This document shows, one piece after another, positions 1-7,864 of a DNA stretch of 44,155 bases (position 1 is its first letter; every line of letters begins with the position of its first letter). The notes under the pieces were generated by a model, which saw only the letters and a program-made list of their open reading frames with translations, was not told the DNA's origin and made no database searches. This DNA comes from Streptomyces spirodelae (GTDB lineage Bacteria > Actinomycetota > Actinomycetes > Streptomycetales > Streptomycetaceae). Location of the stretch: NCBI RefSeq assembly GCF_017676385.1, contig NZ_JAFFZN010000043.1, forward strand, positions 1-44,155, read 5' to 3'. A program made the translations under genes and the position numbers.

Positions 1-29
1 TTCCGGCCCCGCCCGATACGGTGGCGGGC

Positions 30-1208
30 ATGAGCGGCCGCGCGCAGTTGATGTGGGATGAGGGCGTCACCGGCTACGACTTCGGCCGTGGCCATCCGAT
101 GGACCCGGTACGACTGGCGCTGACGAAGCGCCTGATCGAGGCGCTGGGGGTGGAGCGCAGCCCCGAGCTGAGCGTGGTCGCGGCCAAGCCCGTCGGGGAC
201 TCGACGTTGCGGCTGGTGCACCGTCCGGACTACATCGACGCTGTGCGCCGCGCTTCGCTCGATCCCGCTTCCGCCGAGCCGCGGTACGGCATCGGTACCC
301 CGGACGACCCCGCGTTCGCGGGCATGCACGAGGTTTCCGCCCTGATCGCGGGGCAGTCGGTGGCCGGGGCCGAGGCGGTGTGGCAGGGGAAGACGCTGCA
401 TGCGGTCAACTTCGCCGGCGGGCTGCACCACGCGATGCCGCAGAGCGCCTCCGGATTCTGTGTGTACAACGATCCGGCGCTCGCCATCGCCCGGCTCCTG
501 GAGCTAGGCGTCGAGCGGGTCGCGTATGTGGATCTGGATGTACATCACGGTGACGGCGTCGAGGCGGTGTTCTGGGACGACCCCCGGGTGCTGACCGTCT
601 CGCTGCACGAGCATCCGGGCACGCTCTTCCCCGGCACCGGGTGGCCGGAGGAGCGCGGCGGTGAGAGCGCCGAGGGCAGCGCGGTGAATGTGGCGCTGCC
701 GCCGGGAACGGGGGACGAGGGATGGCTGCGTGCGGTGCACGCGGTGGTGCCGGAGCTGCTGGACGCCTTCGGGCCGCAGGTGTTGGTTTCCCAGCACGGC
801 GCCGACACCCATGTCGAGGATCCGCTGGCGCACTTGGCGGTCAGTGTGGATGCCCAGCGCCTGGCGGCCGAGGCCGCGCACGAGTGGGCGCACACCTATG
901 CCGGAGGCCGGTGGCTGGCCACCGGAGGTGGCGGTTACGCGGTCGTGGACGTGGTGCCGCGCACCTGGACGCATCTGGTGGCGATCGCGGCGGGTGCGCC
1001 GGTGCCGCGGGAGACCGAAGTCCCCGCGGAGTGGCGGCAGGAGGTGTACGCGCGTACGGGCAGCGCCGGGGCTCCGCAGCGGATGACGGACGGTCTCGAA
1101 CCGCGGTGGCGGGAGTGGGGAGAGGGCTACGACCCCGCTGACCGACTGGACCAGGCGGTGCTGGCGACCCGTCGGGCGGTGTTCCCGGCCCACGGCCTGC
1201 TGCCGTAG
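30..1208 (+). CDS. acuC: AcuC-type class I histone deacetylase-like protein
   Basis: A 392-residue Zn-dependent arginase/deacetylase-fold enzyme that probably removes acetyl groups from lysines of cytosolic proteins, as AcuC does for acetyl-CoA synthetase. Visible motifs are the active-site His pair (GLHHAMP, H133/H134), the Zn ligands in DLDVHHGDG (D170, H172) and QHGADTH (D259), and the catalytic Tyr in TGGGGY (Y303). All residues expected for activity are present and the length is normal. I chose the ATG at 30 over the in-frame GTG at 21 because the usual MSGRAQLMW-type N-terminus begins there. It stands alone; a hairpin follows about 40 bases after the stop. The substrate cannot be told from sequence, and there is no acetyl-CoA synthetase or acetoin gene next to it. 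Confidence 0.9.
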   Translation: MSGRAQLMWDEGVTGYDFGRGHPMDPVRLALTKRLIEALGVERSPELSVVAAKPVGDSTLRLVHRPDYIDAVRRASLDPASAEPRYGIGTPDDPAFAGMHEVSALIAGQSVAGAEAVWQGKTLHAVNFAGGLHHAMPQSASGFCVYNDPALAIARLLELGVERVAYVDLDVHHGDGVEAVFWDDPRVLTVSLHEHPGTLFPGTGWPEERGGESAEGSAVNVALPPGTGDEGWLRAVHAVVPELLDAFGPQVLVSQHGADTHVEDPLAHLAVSVDAQRLAAEAAHEWAHTYAGGRWLATGGGGYAVVDVVPRTWTHLVAIAAGAPVPRETEVPAEWRQEVYARTGSAGAPQRMTDGLEPRWREWGEGYDPADRLDQAVLATRRAVFPAHGLLP

Positions 1209-1249
1209 CCGCACAGCTGCCCGCCCGGTCCCCCTCCGGACCGTTGCGA

Positions 1250-1280
1250 GCCTGCTTCGGGCCGTCGGGCCGAAGCAGGC
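1250..1280 (+). terminator. Hairpin terminator after acuC
   Basis: A perfect 11-bp stem (1250-1260 with 1270-1280) and a 9-base loop lie 41 bases after the acuC stop. There is no T-tract, which is common for Streptomyces terminators. Confidence 0.6.
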
Positions 1281-2212
1281 CGCCGTCCGGCCACCCTAGG
1301 GGGCGCCGCCCGCTCGACCGCAGCTTTCGGGCTCCGCCCGGCTGTCGTTCGCAGTCCTCGAACTCCTCCTGCTGCCAGTCCGGTCCTCACCGCCCCTCAC
1401 CAATTGGCTGTGGCGCCACCCGCCGCGGTGGCTGACGACAGCAACGGAGCACATCGCTCCGTATGTGTTCGGTTGAGGGCGTGGCGGGGTGGGGTATCGG
1501 CAGTCCCGGGACTGTTTACCGCCGGTTCGGGGTCGGTTGTGTCGGCGCGGCTGTCGGCCGGCCGGACCCGGTGGTTCCGGTGTGGCGCTGTCTCCCGTCC
1601 GTCTCCCGGCCAACTACGTCACATTGGCCCCACCGCTGTCGGCGCCCGAGTGCCTCGTTCTAGCACCGTCGCAGGGGAAACCTGTCGACATAGCGATGCG
1701 ATTCCGGGTACGTCAGTGCGGCTTCTCCTACGTAAGGGGGGGTCGCGCTGTTCTGCGAAACAGGTGCTCGCCCAAGAGGTCGTGCGCGGGGCGCGAAGAC
1801 GTGCGCCCCGTCGGCCTCCGGGGTGGCGCCGCGCTGCGCGCCGCCGCGTGCAGTCCTCGCACAAGGTGCCGACGGTGGCCGAGGGGTGAGCTGTCAGTGC
1901 AGGTCAGCGCGGTAAAGGGGCGCGCGGGCCGCCGGGTGCGCAGGGGGCGGCGCTCGGCGCGGGAGAGTGGGAGTCAGGCAAGGGACGAGGGGGCGCGGGC
2001 GTGCCGTCGGATGACGCTGCGCAGTCCGATTACTACCGGGCGCTTACTCGCTATGTACTCAATCGAGCGTGTCTGTCACGGTAGGCGGGCGATCCCTACT
2101 CCTCTTCACCACTTGCATCACGCGCCCCTAATCTGGGGAGGAGCGCACATGCGAGCAGGAGACACCGGAGGGGAAGCCGGTGCCCGACATGTGCGGAAGG
2201 TTCAGGTGTGAC
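1281..2212. other. Gene-free stretch of about 930 bases upstream of bdtA
   Basis: No open frame here has a convincing start, ribosome-binding site or protein-like composition. The translations are Arg/Pro/Gly-rich shadows, and base composition is more mixed than in the flanking genes. A short hairpin is visible at 1445-1461 (6-bp stem, 5-base loop). The stretch probably holds the promoter and a long leader for bdtA, and could hide a small RNA. I could not fix a promoter with confidence. Confidence 0.5.
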
Positions 2213-2422
2213 ATGGCTGCTGACGAACGGCCGTTGAACGAGGTCGTGTTCCTGACCGTGGCGGAGGTCGCCGCGGTGATGCGAGTCTCCAAGATGACCG
2301 TGTACCGCCTGGTGCACAGCGGTCATCTGCCGGCGATCCGGGTGGGCAGGTCCTTCCGGGTGCCGGAGAAGGCCGTCCACGAGTACCTCGAGGAGTCGTA
2401 CGTGGGGGTGGAGAGCGCCTAG
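2213..2422 (+). CDS. bdtA: Excisionase/MerR-type helix-turn-helix DNA-binding protein (BdtA-like)
   Basis: A 69-residue protein made almost entirely of one winged-HTH of the excisionase family: FLTVAEVAAVMRVSKMTVYR (helix-turn-helix), then the wing IRVGRSFRVPEKAVHEYL. It should bind DNA and has no separate effector domain. The ATG at 2213 follows an AGGTG motif and begins the conserved part; the in-frame extension to 2180 adds only an unlikely leader. From memory, the Streptomyces coelicolor gene at this position (SCO3328) is bdtA, described as a target of the developmental regulator BldD. The name rests on position beside bldN and on family, not on a search. Its targets are unknown. The bS22 gene follows 184 bases later on the same strand. 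Confidence 0.8.
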   Translation: MAADERPLNEVVFLTVAEVAAVMRVSKMTVYRLVHSGHLPAIRVGRSFRVPEKAVHEYLEESYVGVESA

Positions 2423-2477
2423 GCCGACATCGGGTGTGTTCGGTCACTGCTGCACCGGAGCCCCGGTGCCCCCTCGA

Positions 2478-2508
2478 TTCACGCCCATTCCCGGGTGGCG
2501 GGTAGGGT
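2478..2508 (+). promoter_or_regulatory. Candidate vegetative promoter for the bS22 gene
   Basis: A TTCACG hexamer (2478-2483) and a TAGGGT hexamer (2503-2508) are separated by 19 bases, ahead of the bS22 start at 2607. The -10 fits the TANNNT pattern of HrdB-type promoters; the spacing is long and the -35 is weak. Confidence 0.25.
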
Positions 2509-2606
2509 GGCCCCATGTAGGTCGTGTGGGCTCGGACGCCCCGCACCGAGTATCGAAATGAGTTCGCCCCGCGTCATGCGGGGATGATCCGTGAGCGAGG
2601 GTAGTC

Positions 2607-2705
2607 GTGGGCTCTGTCATCAAGAAGCGGCGTAAGCGGATGGCGAAGAAGAAGCACCGCAAGCTGCTGAAGCGGACGCGGGTGCAGCGTCGCAACAAGA
2701 AGTGA
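2607..2705 (+). CDS. Small-subunit ribosomal protein bS22 (AURKAIP1/COX24-domain peptide)
   Basis: A 32-residue, extremely basic peptide starting at GTG 2607 after a GAGGG ribosome-binding site and ending at TGA 2703. It begins MGSVIKKRRKRMAKKKHRKL and over half its residues are Lys or Arg. It matches closely what I recall of bS22, the tiny protein seen in mycobacterial 30S subunits, and the bacterial side of the AURKAIP1/COX24 (mitochondrial mS38) domain. It would bind rRNA in the small subunit. Below usual gene-calling length, it is easily missed. A strong terminator follows 25 bases after the stop, so it is probably a short independent transcript or the end of one started at bdtA. Confidence 0.88.
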   Translation: MGSVIKKRRKRMAKKKHRKLLKRTRVQRRNKK

Positions 2706-2730
2706 GCGAGCGCACCGCACGCCACTGACC

Positions 2731-2764
2731 GCCGCCTTTCTCTCCGTGCGGAGAGAAAGGCGGC
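2731..2764 (+). terminator. Strong intrinsic terminator after the bS22 gene
   Basis: A perfect 15-bp inverted repeat (2731-2745 with 2750-2764) closes a 4-base loop. It separates the small ribosomal-protein transcript from the epimerase gene. Confidence 0.85.
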
Positions 2765-2837
2765 GGTTCTGCTATGCATGCGCGGTGCGGCTCTTGTAGG
2801 GCAGGCGCGGACCGTATCCGGGTGTCAGGGAGGGAAC

Positions 2838-3935
2838 GTGGGCAAGGTCGTGCTCGTCACCGGGGTGGCCAGGCCGCTCGGCGGCCGTTTCGTGCGCCGT
2901 ATCCAGCGTGAGCCCGGGGTGAGCCGGGTGATCGGGGTGGACGCGCAGGCCCCCGTGGAGGATCTCGGCGGCGCGGATTTCGTGCGGGCCGACCTCCGGC
3001 AGCCGGCCATCGGCAAGGTGCTGGCCGAGCACGCCGTCGACACGGTCGTCCACATGGATGTGCACGGCACTCCGCCGACGCTGGGGGGCGGCGGGCGGGG
3101 AGCGGTCAAGGAGACCAATGTCATCGGTGCCATGCAGCTGCTCGGCGCCTGTCAGAAGGCGCCCACCGTCAGTCGTCTGGTGATCAAATCGACGACAAGT
3201 GTGTACGGTTCCGCGCCCCGTGATCCCGCCGTCTTCGACGAGTCGACGCCCGTGCGGAATCTGCCCAGCGGCGGCTTCGCCAAGGACGCCGTCGAAGTCG
3301 AGGGATATGTACGTGGCTTCGCCCGGCGCCGGCCGGATGTGGCGGTGACCGTGCTGCGGTTCGCGCACATTCTCGGCCCCGCCGCCGAGTCGCCGCTGGC
3401 CGCGTACTTTTCGCTGCCCGTCCTGCCCACCGTGCTGGGCTACGACCCCAGGCTGCACTTCGTGCACGACGACGATGTGATCGAGGTGCTGCGGCTGGCG
3501 GCCGGCGAGCCGCGCCGGGGCACGCTCACCGCCGGTACGTTCAACATCGCCGGGGACGGCGTGCTGCTGCTGTCGCAGTGCGCCAGGCGTCTGGGGCGGC
3601 CGACGGTGCCGATGCTGCTGCCCGCGATCCGGTGGAGCCGCAGCGTGCTGCGCTCGGTGGGCGCGACGGACTTCTCGCCCGAACAGATACGGCTGCTCAC
3701 CCATGGGCGGGTGGTGCGGACCGCCCACGCGCGTGACGTGCTGGGCTTCACACCGCGTCGGACGACCGCCCAGACGCTCGACGCCTTCGCGTCAGAGCAC
3801 GGCCCGGGGCTGCTGCCGCCGCGCAGCATCGCCGGGACAGTCGACCGGTTGGCGGCACTGCTGCCAGGGAAACCGGTCCCGCAGACGTCGACCGCCGGCG
3901 CGGCGAGGCCCGAGGAGGTGCGCCAGGATGGCTGA
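2838..3935 (+). CDS. NAD-dependent epimerase/dehydratase (extended SDR family)
   Basis: A 365-residue extended short-chain dehydrogenase-like protein. It opens with a Rossmann nucleotide-binding strand VVLVTGVARPLGGRF, where the usual TGxxGxxG reads TGVARPLGG, and has the SDR Ser-Thr region SRLVIKSTTSVYGSAP. The expected YxxxK is not evident, which questions catalysis. The start is GTG 2838 after a GGAGGGA ribosome-binding site; the upstream in-frame ATG at 2778 overlaps the terminator. It overlaps the downstream acyltransferase by 8 bases, so the two are coupled. The mycobacterial gene in the same position (Rv0501, from memory) is called galE2, but no sugar substrate can be assigned here. 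A role in cell-envelope lipid or sugar metabolism is inferred from the coupling. Confidence 0.82.
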   Translation: MGKVVLVTGVARPLGGRFVRRIQREPGVSRVIGVDAQAPVEDLGGADFVRADLRQPAIGKVLAEHAVDTVVHMDVHGTPPTLGGGGRGAVKETNVIGAMQLLGACQKAPTVSRLVIKSTTSVYGSAPRDPAVFDESTPVRNLPSGGFAKDAVEVEGYVRGFARRRPDVAVTVLRFAHILGPAAESPLAAYFSLPVLPTVLGYDPRLHFVHDDDVIEVLRLAAGEPRRGTLTAGTFNIAGDGVLLLSQCARRLGRPTVPMLLPAIRWSRSVLRSVGATDFSPEQIRLLTHGRVVRTAHARDVLGFTPRRTTAQTLDAFASEHGPGLLPPRSIAGTVDRLAALLPGKPVPQTSTAGAARPEEVRQDG

Positions 3936-5103
3936 CGCGAAGGTCATACCCTTCGACGACGACAGGGACCGCTCGCGCGGTGCGGGGGCCTCGGCGGCCT
4001 CTTCCAAGCGGAGTCCGGGGGACGGCGGCCGTACGGGCCGTACGGGGCGGCGGCCGGGTCTGACGTCCGTGCCGGGCCGGCAGCCGGAGGGCGCGGAGAG
4101 TGGAGAGGGGGAGGGGGCAGATGCCTCCGCCGGACCGCGGGGCCGGGACGAGCCCGCGGAGTCCGGGTCCGGGTCCGGGTCCGGGCCCGGGTCAGGTTCC
4201 GGTTCCGCTGCGGGTGAGGGAGGCGCGGCCCGGGCCGGTGGGCTGCTGGAGCGCGTGCTCGGCACCGACTGGGAGACGCGTGCCGCACGTGGGCTGGACT
4301 TCCTGCGGCGCAGGGTCACCGGGGAGTACGAGGTCGACGACTTCGGCTACGACCAGGAGCTGACCGACCAGGTGCTGATGACGCTGCTGCGCCCGGTCTT
4401 CGAGAAGTACTTCCGCGTCGAGGTGCGCGGCGTGGAGAACATACCCGCCGACGGTGCCGCGCTGGTGGTCGCCAACCACTCGGGGACGCTTCCGCTGGAC
4501 GGGCTGATGCTGCAGGTCGCCGTGCACGACCAACATCCCGCCGACCGCCATCTGCGGCTGCTCGGCGCCGATCTGGTGTTCGTGCTGCCGCTCGTCAACG
4601 AGCTGGCGCGGAAGGCGGGCCACACGCTGGCCTGCGCGGAGGACGCCCAGACGCTGTTGGAGCGGGGCGAGGTCGTCGGGGTGATGCCGGAGGGCTTCAA
4701 GGGGCTGGGCAAGCCGTTCGCCGACCGCTACAAGCTCCAGCGGTTCGGGAGGGGCGGCTTCGTCTCGACGGCGCTGCGTGCGGGGGCGCCGATCGTGCCG
4801 TGCTCGATCGTGGGCGCCGAGGAGATCTACCCGATGGTGGGCAACTCCCGTACGCTCGCCCGGTTGTTCGGCTTCCCCTACTTCCCGCTCACGCCCACTT
4901 TTCCCTGGCTCGGGCCGCTGGGTGCGGTGCCGCTGCCGACGAAGTGGACGATCCAGTTCGGCGAGCCGGTGCCCACGGACGGCTATCCCCCGGAGGCGGC
5001 GGAGGACCCGATGCTGATGTTCAACCTGACCGACCAGGTCCGGGAGACGATTCAGCACACCCTCTACAAGCTGCTGGTGCGGCGGCGTTCGGTTTTCTTC
5101 TGA
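3928..5103 (+). CDS. PlsC-like phospholipid/glycerol acyltransferase with a low-complexity N-terminus
   Basis: A 391-residue protein with a ~115-residue hydrophilic N-terminus containing a Ser-Gly repeat, then an acyltransferase domain. Visible blocks are VVANHSGTLPLDGLML (catalytic His block), MPEGFKGLGKP (EG block) and APIVPCSIVGAEEIYP (acceptor/membrane block). It should transfer a fatty acyl chain to a glycerol-phosphate-like acceptor at the inner membrane face. His and Asp in the first block are six residues apart, whereas classical PlsC enzymes have HX4D. The ATG at 3928 overlaps the epimerase stop, giving translational coupling. The homologous pair also stands together in mycobacteria (Rv0501-Rv0502, from memory). 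The acyl acceptor is unknown. Confidence 0.85.
   Translation: MADAKVIPFDDDRDRSRGAGASAASSKRSPGDGGRTGRTGRRPGLTSVPGRQPEGAESGEGEGADASAGPRGRDEPAESGSGSGSGPGSGSGSAAGEGGAARAGGLLERVLGTDWETRAARGLDFLRRRVTGEYEVDDFGYDQELTDQVLMTLLRPVFEKYFRVEVRGVENIPADGAALVVANHSGTLPLDGLMLQVAVHDQHPADRHLRLLGADLVFVLPLVNELARKAGHTLACAEDAQTLLERGEVVGVMPEGFKGLGKPFADRYKLQRFGRGGFVSTALRAGAPIVPCSIVGAEEIYPMVGNSRTLARLFGFPYFPLTPTFPWLGPLGAVPLPTKWTIQFGEPVPTDGYPPEAAEDPMLMFNLTDQVRETIQHTLYKLLVRRRSVFF
4160..4207 (+). repeat. In-gene hexamer microsatellite encoding Ser-Gly repeats
   Basis: Tandem GTCCGG-type hexamers encode alternating Ser-Gly (ESGSGSGSGPGSGSGS) in the linker before the acyltransferase domain. The array is in frame, so unit gain or loss would change linker length only. 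Confidence 0.75.
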
Positions 5104-5115
5104 GCGCCGCCGCAC
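5077..5115. terminator. Hairpin spanning the acyltransferase stop, between convergent genes
   Basis: A perfect 11-bp inverted repeat (5077-5087 with 5105-5115) has the stop codon of the acyltransferase in its 17-base loop. It sits between the convergent acyltransferase and rsbN genes and may terminate both transcripts. Confidence 0.55.
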
Positions 5116-5127
5116 CAGCCGGCGCGG

Positions 5128-6450
5128 TTATGTGCCGTCGCCGTTCAGGTCGAGGCGGGGCAGGACGTCGGGGACGAGCGGCGGCAGGGTGACCCGCGGC
5201 TCGCCGTCGGGTGCGGAGGGGCTGCCGGAGTCGGTCCCGGACTGGGACGGGCTGCCCTTCCTGGCCGGGTTCTCGGGTGGTTCGAGCAGGCCGCCGCCGA
5301 GTAGTCCGTCGCCCTCGCGCTGGGAGTCGGACGGTGACGGCTGTTCGCTGTCGCCGCCCTGCCGTCCGGCGCTGTCCTCGGCCGAGGGGGAGTCCGGCTG
5401 CGCGGAGGGCTGCTCCTCGCCCGTACGGTCGCCGGTGCCCGGTTCCCGTTCGCGCGGGGTCTCCGTCCGCTCGCGGGGCAGGAGTGAGCGCAGCGGGCTC
5501 ACATCCTTGTCTATGGCGTCGAAGACGGAGCTGACCTCGGAGCTGACGTCGTGCAGCTGCACCGGCAGCCGGTCGCGCAGCTTCGTCCAGCCGGCGCGGT
5601 GGTTGCTGGAGAAGGTCGAGAGGGAGCGGATCGGGGCCAGGTCGCCGTTGCGCTGGTAGGCGGCGCTCAGCAGCCGGTGGCCCTCGGAGGCGTCGTGCCG
5701 CATCCCGGAGAGGGTCTTGCGGACCTCGGCGAGTGCCTCGTGGTCCAGCTCGCCGGAGCGGTCGCGCTCCATCAGGCGGCGGGCCTCGTTCATCCTGGTG
5801 GAGGCGTGGTCCAGGAGCAGGCTGCCGCGGTCGGCGTCGCTGCCCGCCAGGTCGAGCTGGAGGTCCTCCATGCCGCGCTTGAGGCCGTAGAGCGAGTCGC
5901 CGGGCAGCGCGTCGGTGCTGGCCGCGGTGGCGCCGCCGAAGGCGCTTGCCGCGACGCCGACGCTCAGTCCGCCGGCTGCGAGGCCCTTGCCCAGCCGGGT
6001 CTTGGGCCGCAGCTTGCCGAGGGGGCCGAGGCCGGGTGCGCGGTGTGCGCCGCCCCGGCCGCGGGAGCCGGTGCGGGCGTCGCGCTGCTCGGGGAAGTGC
6101 GCGCCGTGTGCCGCCGTCTCGCCCTCGCCGAAGGCCGCTTCCATGGCGGCGATCAGCTGGGCGCGCTGGACGGACTTGACCTGGGGGTCCAGCCCGGGCC
6201 GTGGCAGTACGCGCAGTGAGTCCGCCAGGGAGAGCAGCGACCGGTCCATGCCGTCGGCCCGGTGACTGTGCGGGGTGTCCGTCGGTGGTGCCCCTTCGCC
6301 CGTCCTCTCCTCAGCAGTCGGCCGGGAGGCATCCCTGACCGGGGGCCCCTCCGGCCCTCCATCGGCCGCCGCGCCCGTGTCGCGCTCCTGCTCGTCCAGG
6401 GCTTGGGCGAAGGCGATGGCCCGTCGGCTCGTCGGCACGGATCCGATCAC
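5128..6450 (-). CDS. rsbN: RsbN, membrane anti-sigma factor for BldN
   Basis: A 440-residue single-pass membrane protein that in Streptomyces binds and inhibits BldN. Residues 1-22 and about 65-110 form the cytoplasmic sigma-binding part, apparently split by a Pro/Glu-rich insert. A glycine/alanine-rich transmembrane segment lies at about 155-178, followed by a DUF5667 domain (about 180-310, beginning TDALPGDSLYGLKRG) and a Ser/Pro/Glu-rich tail. The start is GTG 6450, eight bases after a GAGGAGG ribosome-binding site; the in-frame GTG at 6459 overlaps that site and is rejected. It lies downstream of bldN on the same strand, with its own BldN-type promoter in the 279-base gap, so BldN drives its own inhibitor. 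The split N-terminus is the odd point. Confidence 0.9.
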   Translation of the reverse strand: MIGSVPTSRRAIAFAQALDEQERDTGAAADGGPEGPPVRDASRPTAEERTGEGAPPTDTPHSHRADGMDRSLLSLADSLRVLPRPGLDPQVKSVQRAQLIAAMEAAFGEGETAAHGAHFPEQRDARTGSRGRGGAHRAPGLGPLGKLRPKTRLGKGLAAGGLSVGVAASAFGGATAASTDALPGDSLYGLKRGMEDLQLDLAGSDADRGSLLLDHASTRMNEARRLMERDRSGELDHEALAEVRKTLSGMRHDASEGHRLLSAAYQRNGDLAPIRSLSTFSSNHRAGWTKLRDRLPVQLHDVSSEVSSVFDAIDKDVSPLRSLLPRERTETPREREPGTGDRTGEEQPSAQPDSPSAEDSAGRQGGDSEQPSPSDSQREGDGLLGGGLLEPPENPARKGSPSQSGTDSGSPSAPDGEPRVTLPPLVPDVLPRLDLNGDGT

Positions 6451-6575
6451 CGGCGGCACCTCCTCTCGTCAGCACGGTCGGCTCCCCGCCACACAGGCAT
6501 GAGCGTGGCCGACCGCGATCACTCAGGAGGGAGTGAGCCCCGGGCAGTCACGGCTACGGGGAGTCTGCAACCCCG

Positions 6576-6603
6576 ACAACGAGCGCAAGCCACTCGGGTT
6601 ACG
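6576..6603 (-). promoter_or_regulatory. BldN-dependent promoter of rsbN
   Basis: On the minus strand CGTAAC (6603-6598) and CGTTGT (6581-6576) are separated by exactly 16 bases. The BldN consensus I recall is CGTAAC-N16-CGTTGA, so eleven of twelve positions match. The predicted transcript begins near 6569, giving an rsbN leader of about 120 bases. Confidence 0.75.
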
Positions 6604-6729
6604 GAGTCGGATGTCACGATGATGTGACCGGGTTTCCGTCCCGGCCGGCGGGCGCCGCGGCATACGGACGCCCGGCCGACGACGCCCGGCCGACGACGCC
6701 TGGCCGACGAACGCCCGGCCGGCGGGTGC

Positions 6730-7734
6730 TCAGCGCGCGTCGTCGGGGAGGAGCCTGGCGAGGGTGCGGACGGCGCGGTACTGGAGCGTCTTGATCGCAC
6801 CCTCGTTCTTGCCCATCACCCGGGCGGTTTCGGCCACCGAGAGCCCCTGCAGAAATCGGAGCGTTACGCACTCCTGCTGTTGGGGGTTGAGCTTACGTAC
6901 GGCCTCCAGCAGGGCGGCGTTGGAGAGGGACTCCAGGACCGATTCCTCAGGGGAGCGCTCCACCTCGTTGGCGTCGAGCATCTCGCCGGTGGTCACTTCG
7001 AGGCGGAAGCGGCTCGACTTGAAGTGGTCGGCGACGAGGTTCCGGGCGATGGTCACCAGCCAGGCTCCGAAGTCGCGGCCCTGCCAGGTGAAGGTGCCGA
7101 TGCGGCGGAGGGCGCGCAGAAAGGTCTCACTGGTCAGGTCCTCGGCGGTAGCCCGGCCGCCGACCCGGTAGTAGATGTAGCGGTAGACGGTGTCGCTGTA
7201 CTGGTCGTACAACCTGCCGAACGCCTCGGCCTCTCCGTCCTGGGCGCGTTCGACCAGGTCCATCATGCGGCGGCTGTCGGTGTCCGAGGCCGCGGGGCGC
7301 CGTGCGGTCGTGCCGGTGCCGCGGGCGCGCCTGCCGCTCGCGGTGGAGGTGCGGGACGCGACCGCGGCGTTCGTGCGTGCTGCCGCCGGGCTCGACGAGG
7401 AGGCGGGGGACGCGGCAGACGCAGCGGACGCAGTGGACAGGGCCGTGGTCGAGGCGGCGGAGGCGGCCGTCGAGGCCGTGGTGCGGGATGTGACCGCCGG
7501 GGACGCGGCGGGCGCGGCCGGATCGGCCGCGGGGGTCAGGGCGCGGGCGGCGCGGCGGGCGAGGGCGTGGCAGGGACCTGTGGGGACAGTTGAGGTTCCT
7601 GCGGGGACAGTTGCGGTTGTTGCGGCGAGGGCAGGGACGGCGTACGCGGTGGGGACGAACGCACGCAGTTGGTCGATGACTGTCGTGCGCAGCGTAGCCA
7701 GGCCCGAGGCGTCAACCCCGACGTGTGGGTACAC
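6730..7734 (-). CDS. bldN: BldN, ECF sigma factor for aerial mycelium formation, with an enlarged pro-region
   Basis: A 334-residue ECF sigma factor that directs RNA polymerase to bldM, rsbN and the chaplin and rodlin genes. Region 2 covers about 157-245 (AFGRLYDQYSDTVYRYIYYR, then FGAWLVTIARNLVADHF) and region 4 about 270-334 (LNPQQQECVTLRF, KNEGAIKTLQYRAVRTLARL). BldN is made as a pro-protein; the conserved start of the pro-region, MYPHVGVDASGLATLR, fixes the GTG at 7734. Here about 155 residues precede region 2, against the roughly 86 I recall for S. coelicolor; the extra part is an Ala/Ser/Thr-rich tract at about 60-135. The leader carries a BldD-like box. The sigma core itself looks intact. 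Confidence 0.95.
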   Translation of the reverse strand: MYPHVGVDASGLATLRTTVIDQLRAFVPTAYAVPALAATTATVPAGTSTVPTGPCHALARRAARALTPAADPAAPAASPAVTSRTTASTAASAASTTALSTASAASAASPASSSSPAAARTNAAVASRTSTASGRRARGTGTTARRPAASDTDSRRMMDLVERAQDGEAEAFGRLYDQYSDTVYRYIYYRVGGRATAEDLTSETFLRALRRIGTFTWQGRDFGAWLVTIARNLVADHFKSSRFRLEVTTGEMLDANEVERSPEESVLESLSNAALLEAVRKLNPQQQECVTLRFLQGLSVAETARVMGKNEGAIKTLQYRAVRTLARLLPDDAR

Positions 7735-7779
7735 GGGACTCCCAGAGGCAGAGCTTCCATCACGTGCAGTGCGGGACCA

Positions 7780-7794
7780 GTCACCCGGCGTAGG
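7780..7794. promoter_or_regulatory. BldD-like operator in the bldN leader
   Basis: The 15-mer GTCACCCGGCGTAGG matches the palindromic BldD consensus NTNACNCWGNGTNAN at 7 of 9 fixed positions. It lies 46 bases upstream of the bldN start. bldN is a known direct BldD target in S. coelicolor, which makes the site plausible; the match alone is not proof. Confidence 0.5.
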
Positions 7795-7864
7795 GACGGA
7801 TGGGTACCGAATTGCGTCTGAGGAGAATAACGCTTCGTACAGGCTGCACTACACCTAGTTGCCA

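Noticed and set aside
1463..1663. A short frame inside the gene-free stretch before bdtA
   Set aside because: No ribosome-binding site, an Arg/Pro/Trp-rich composition and several equally long overlapping frames argue against coding.
2030..2212. BldD box upstream of bdtA
   Set aside because: Only half-site matches (for example TTACTC) were found; none carries both arms with the right spacing.
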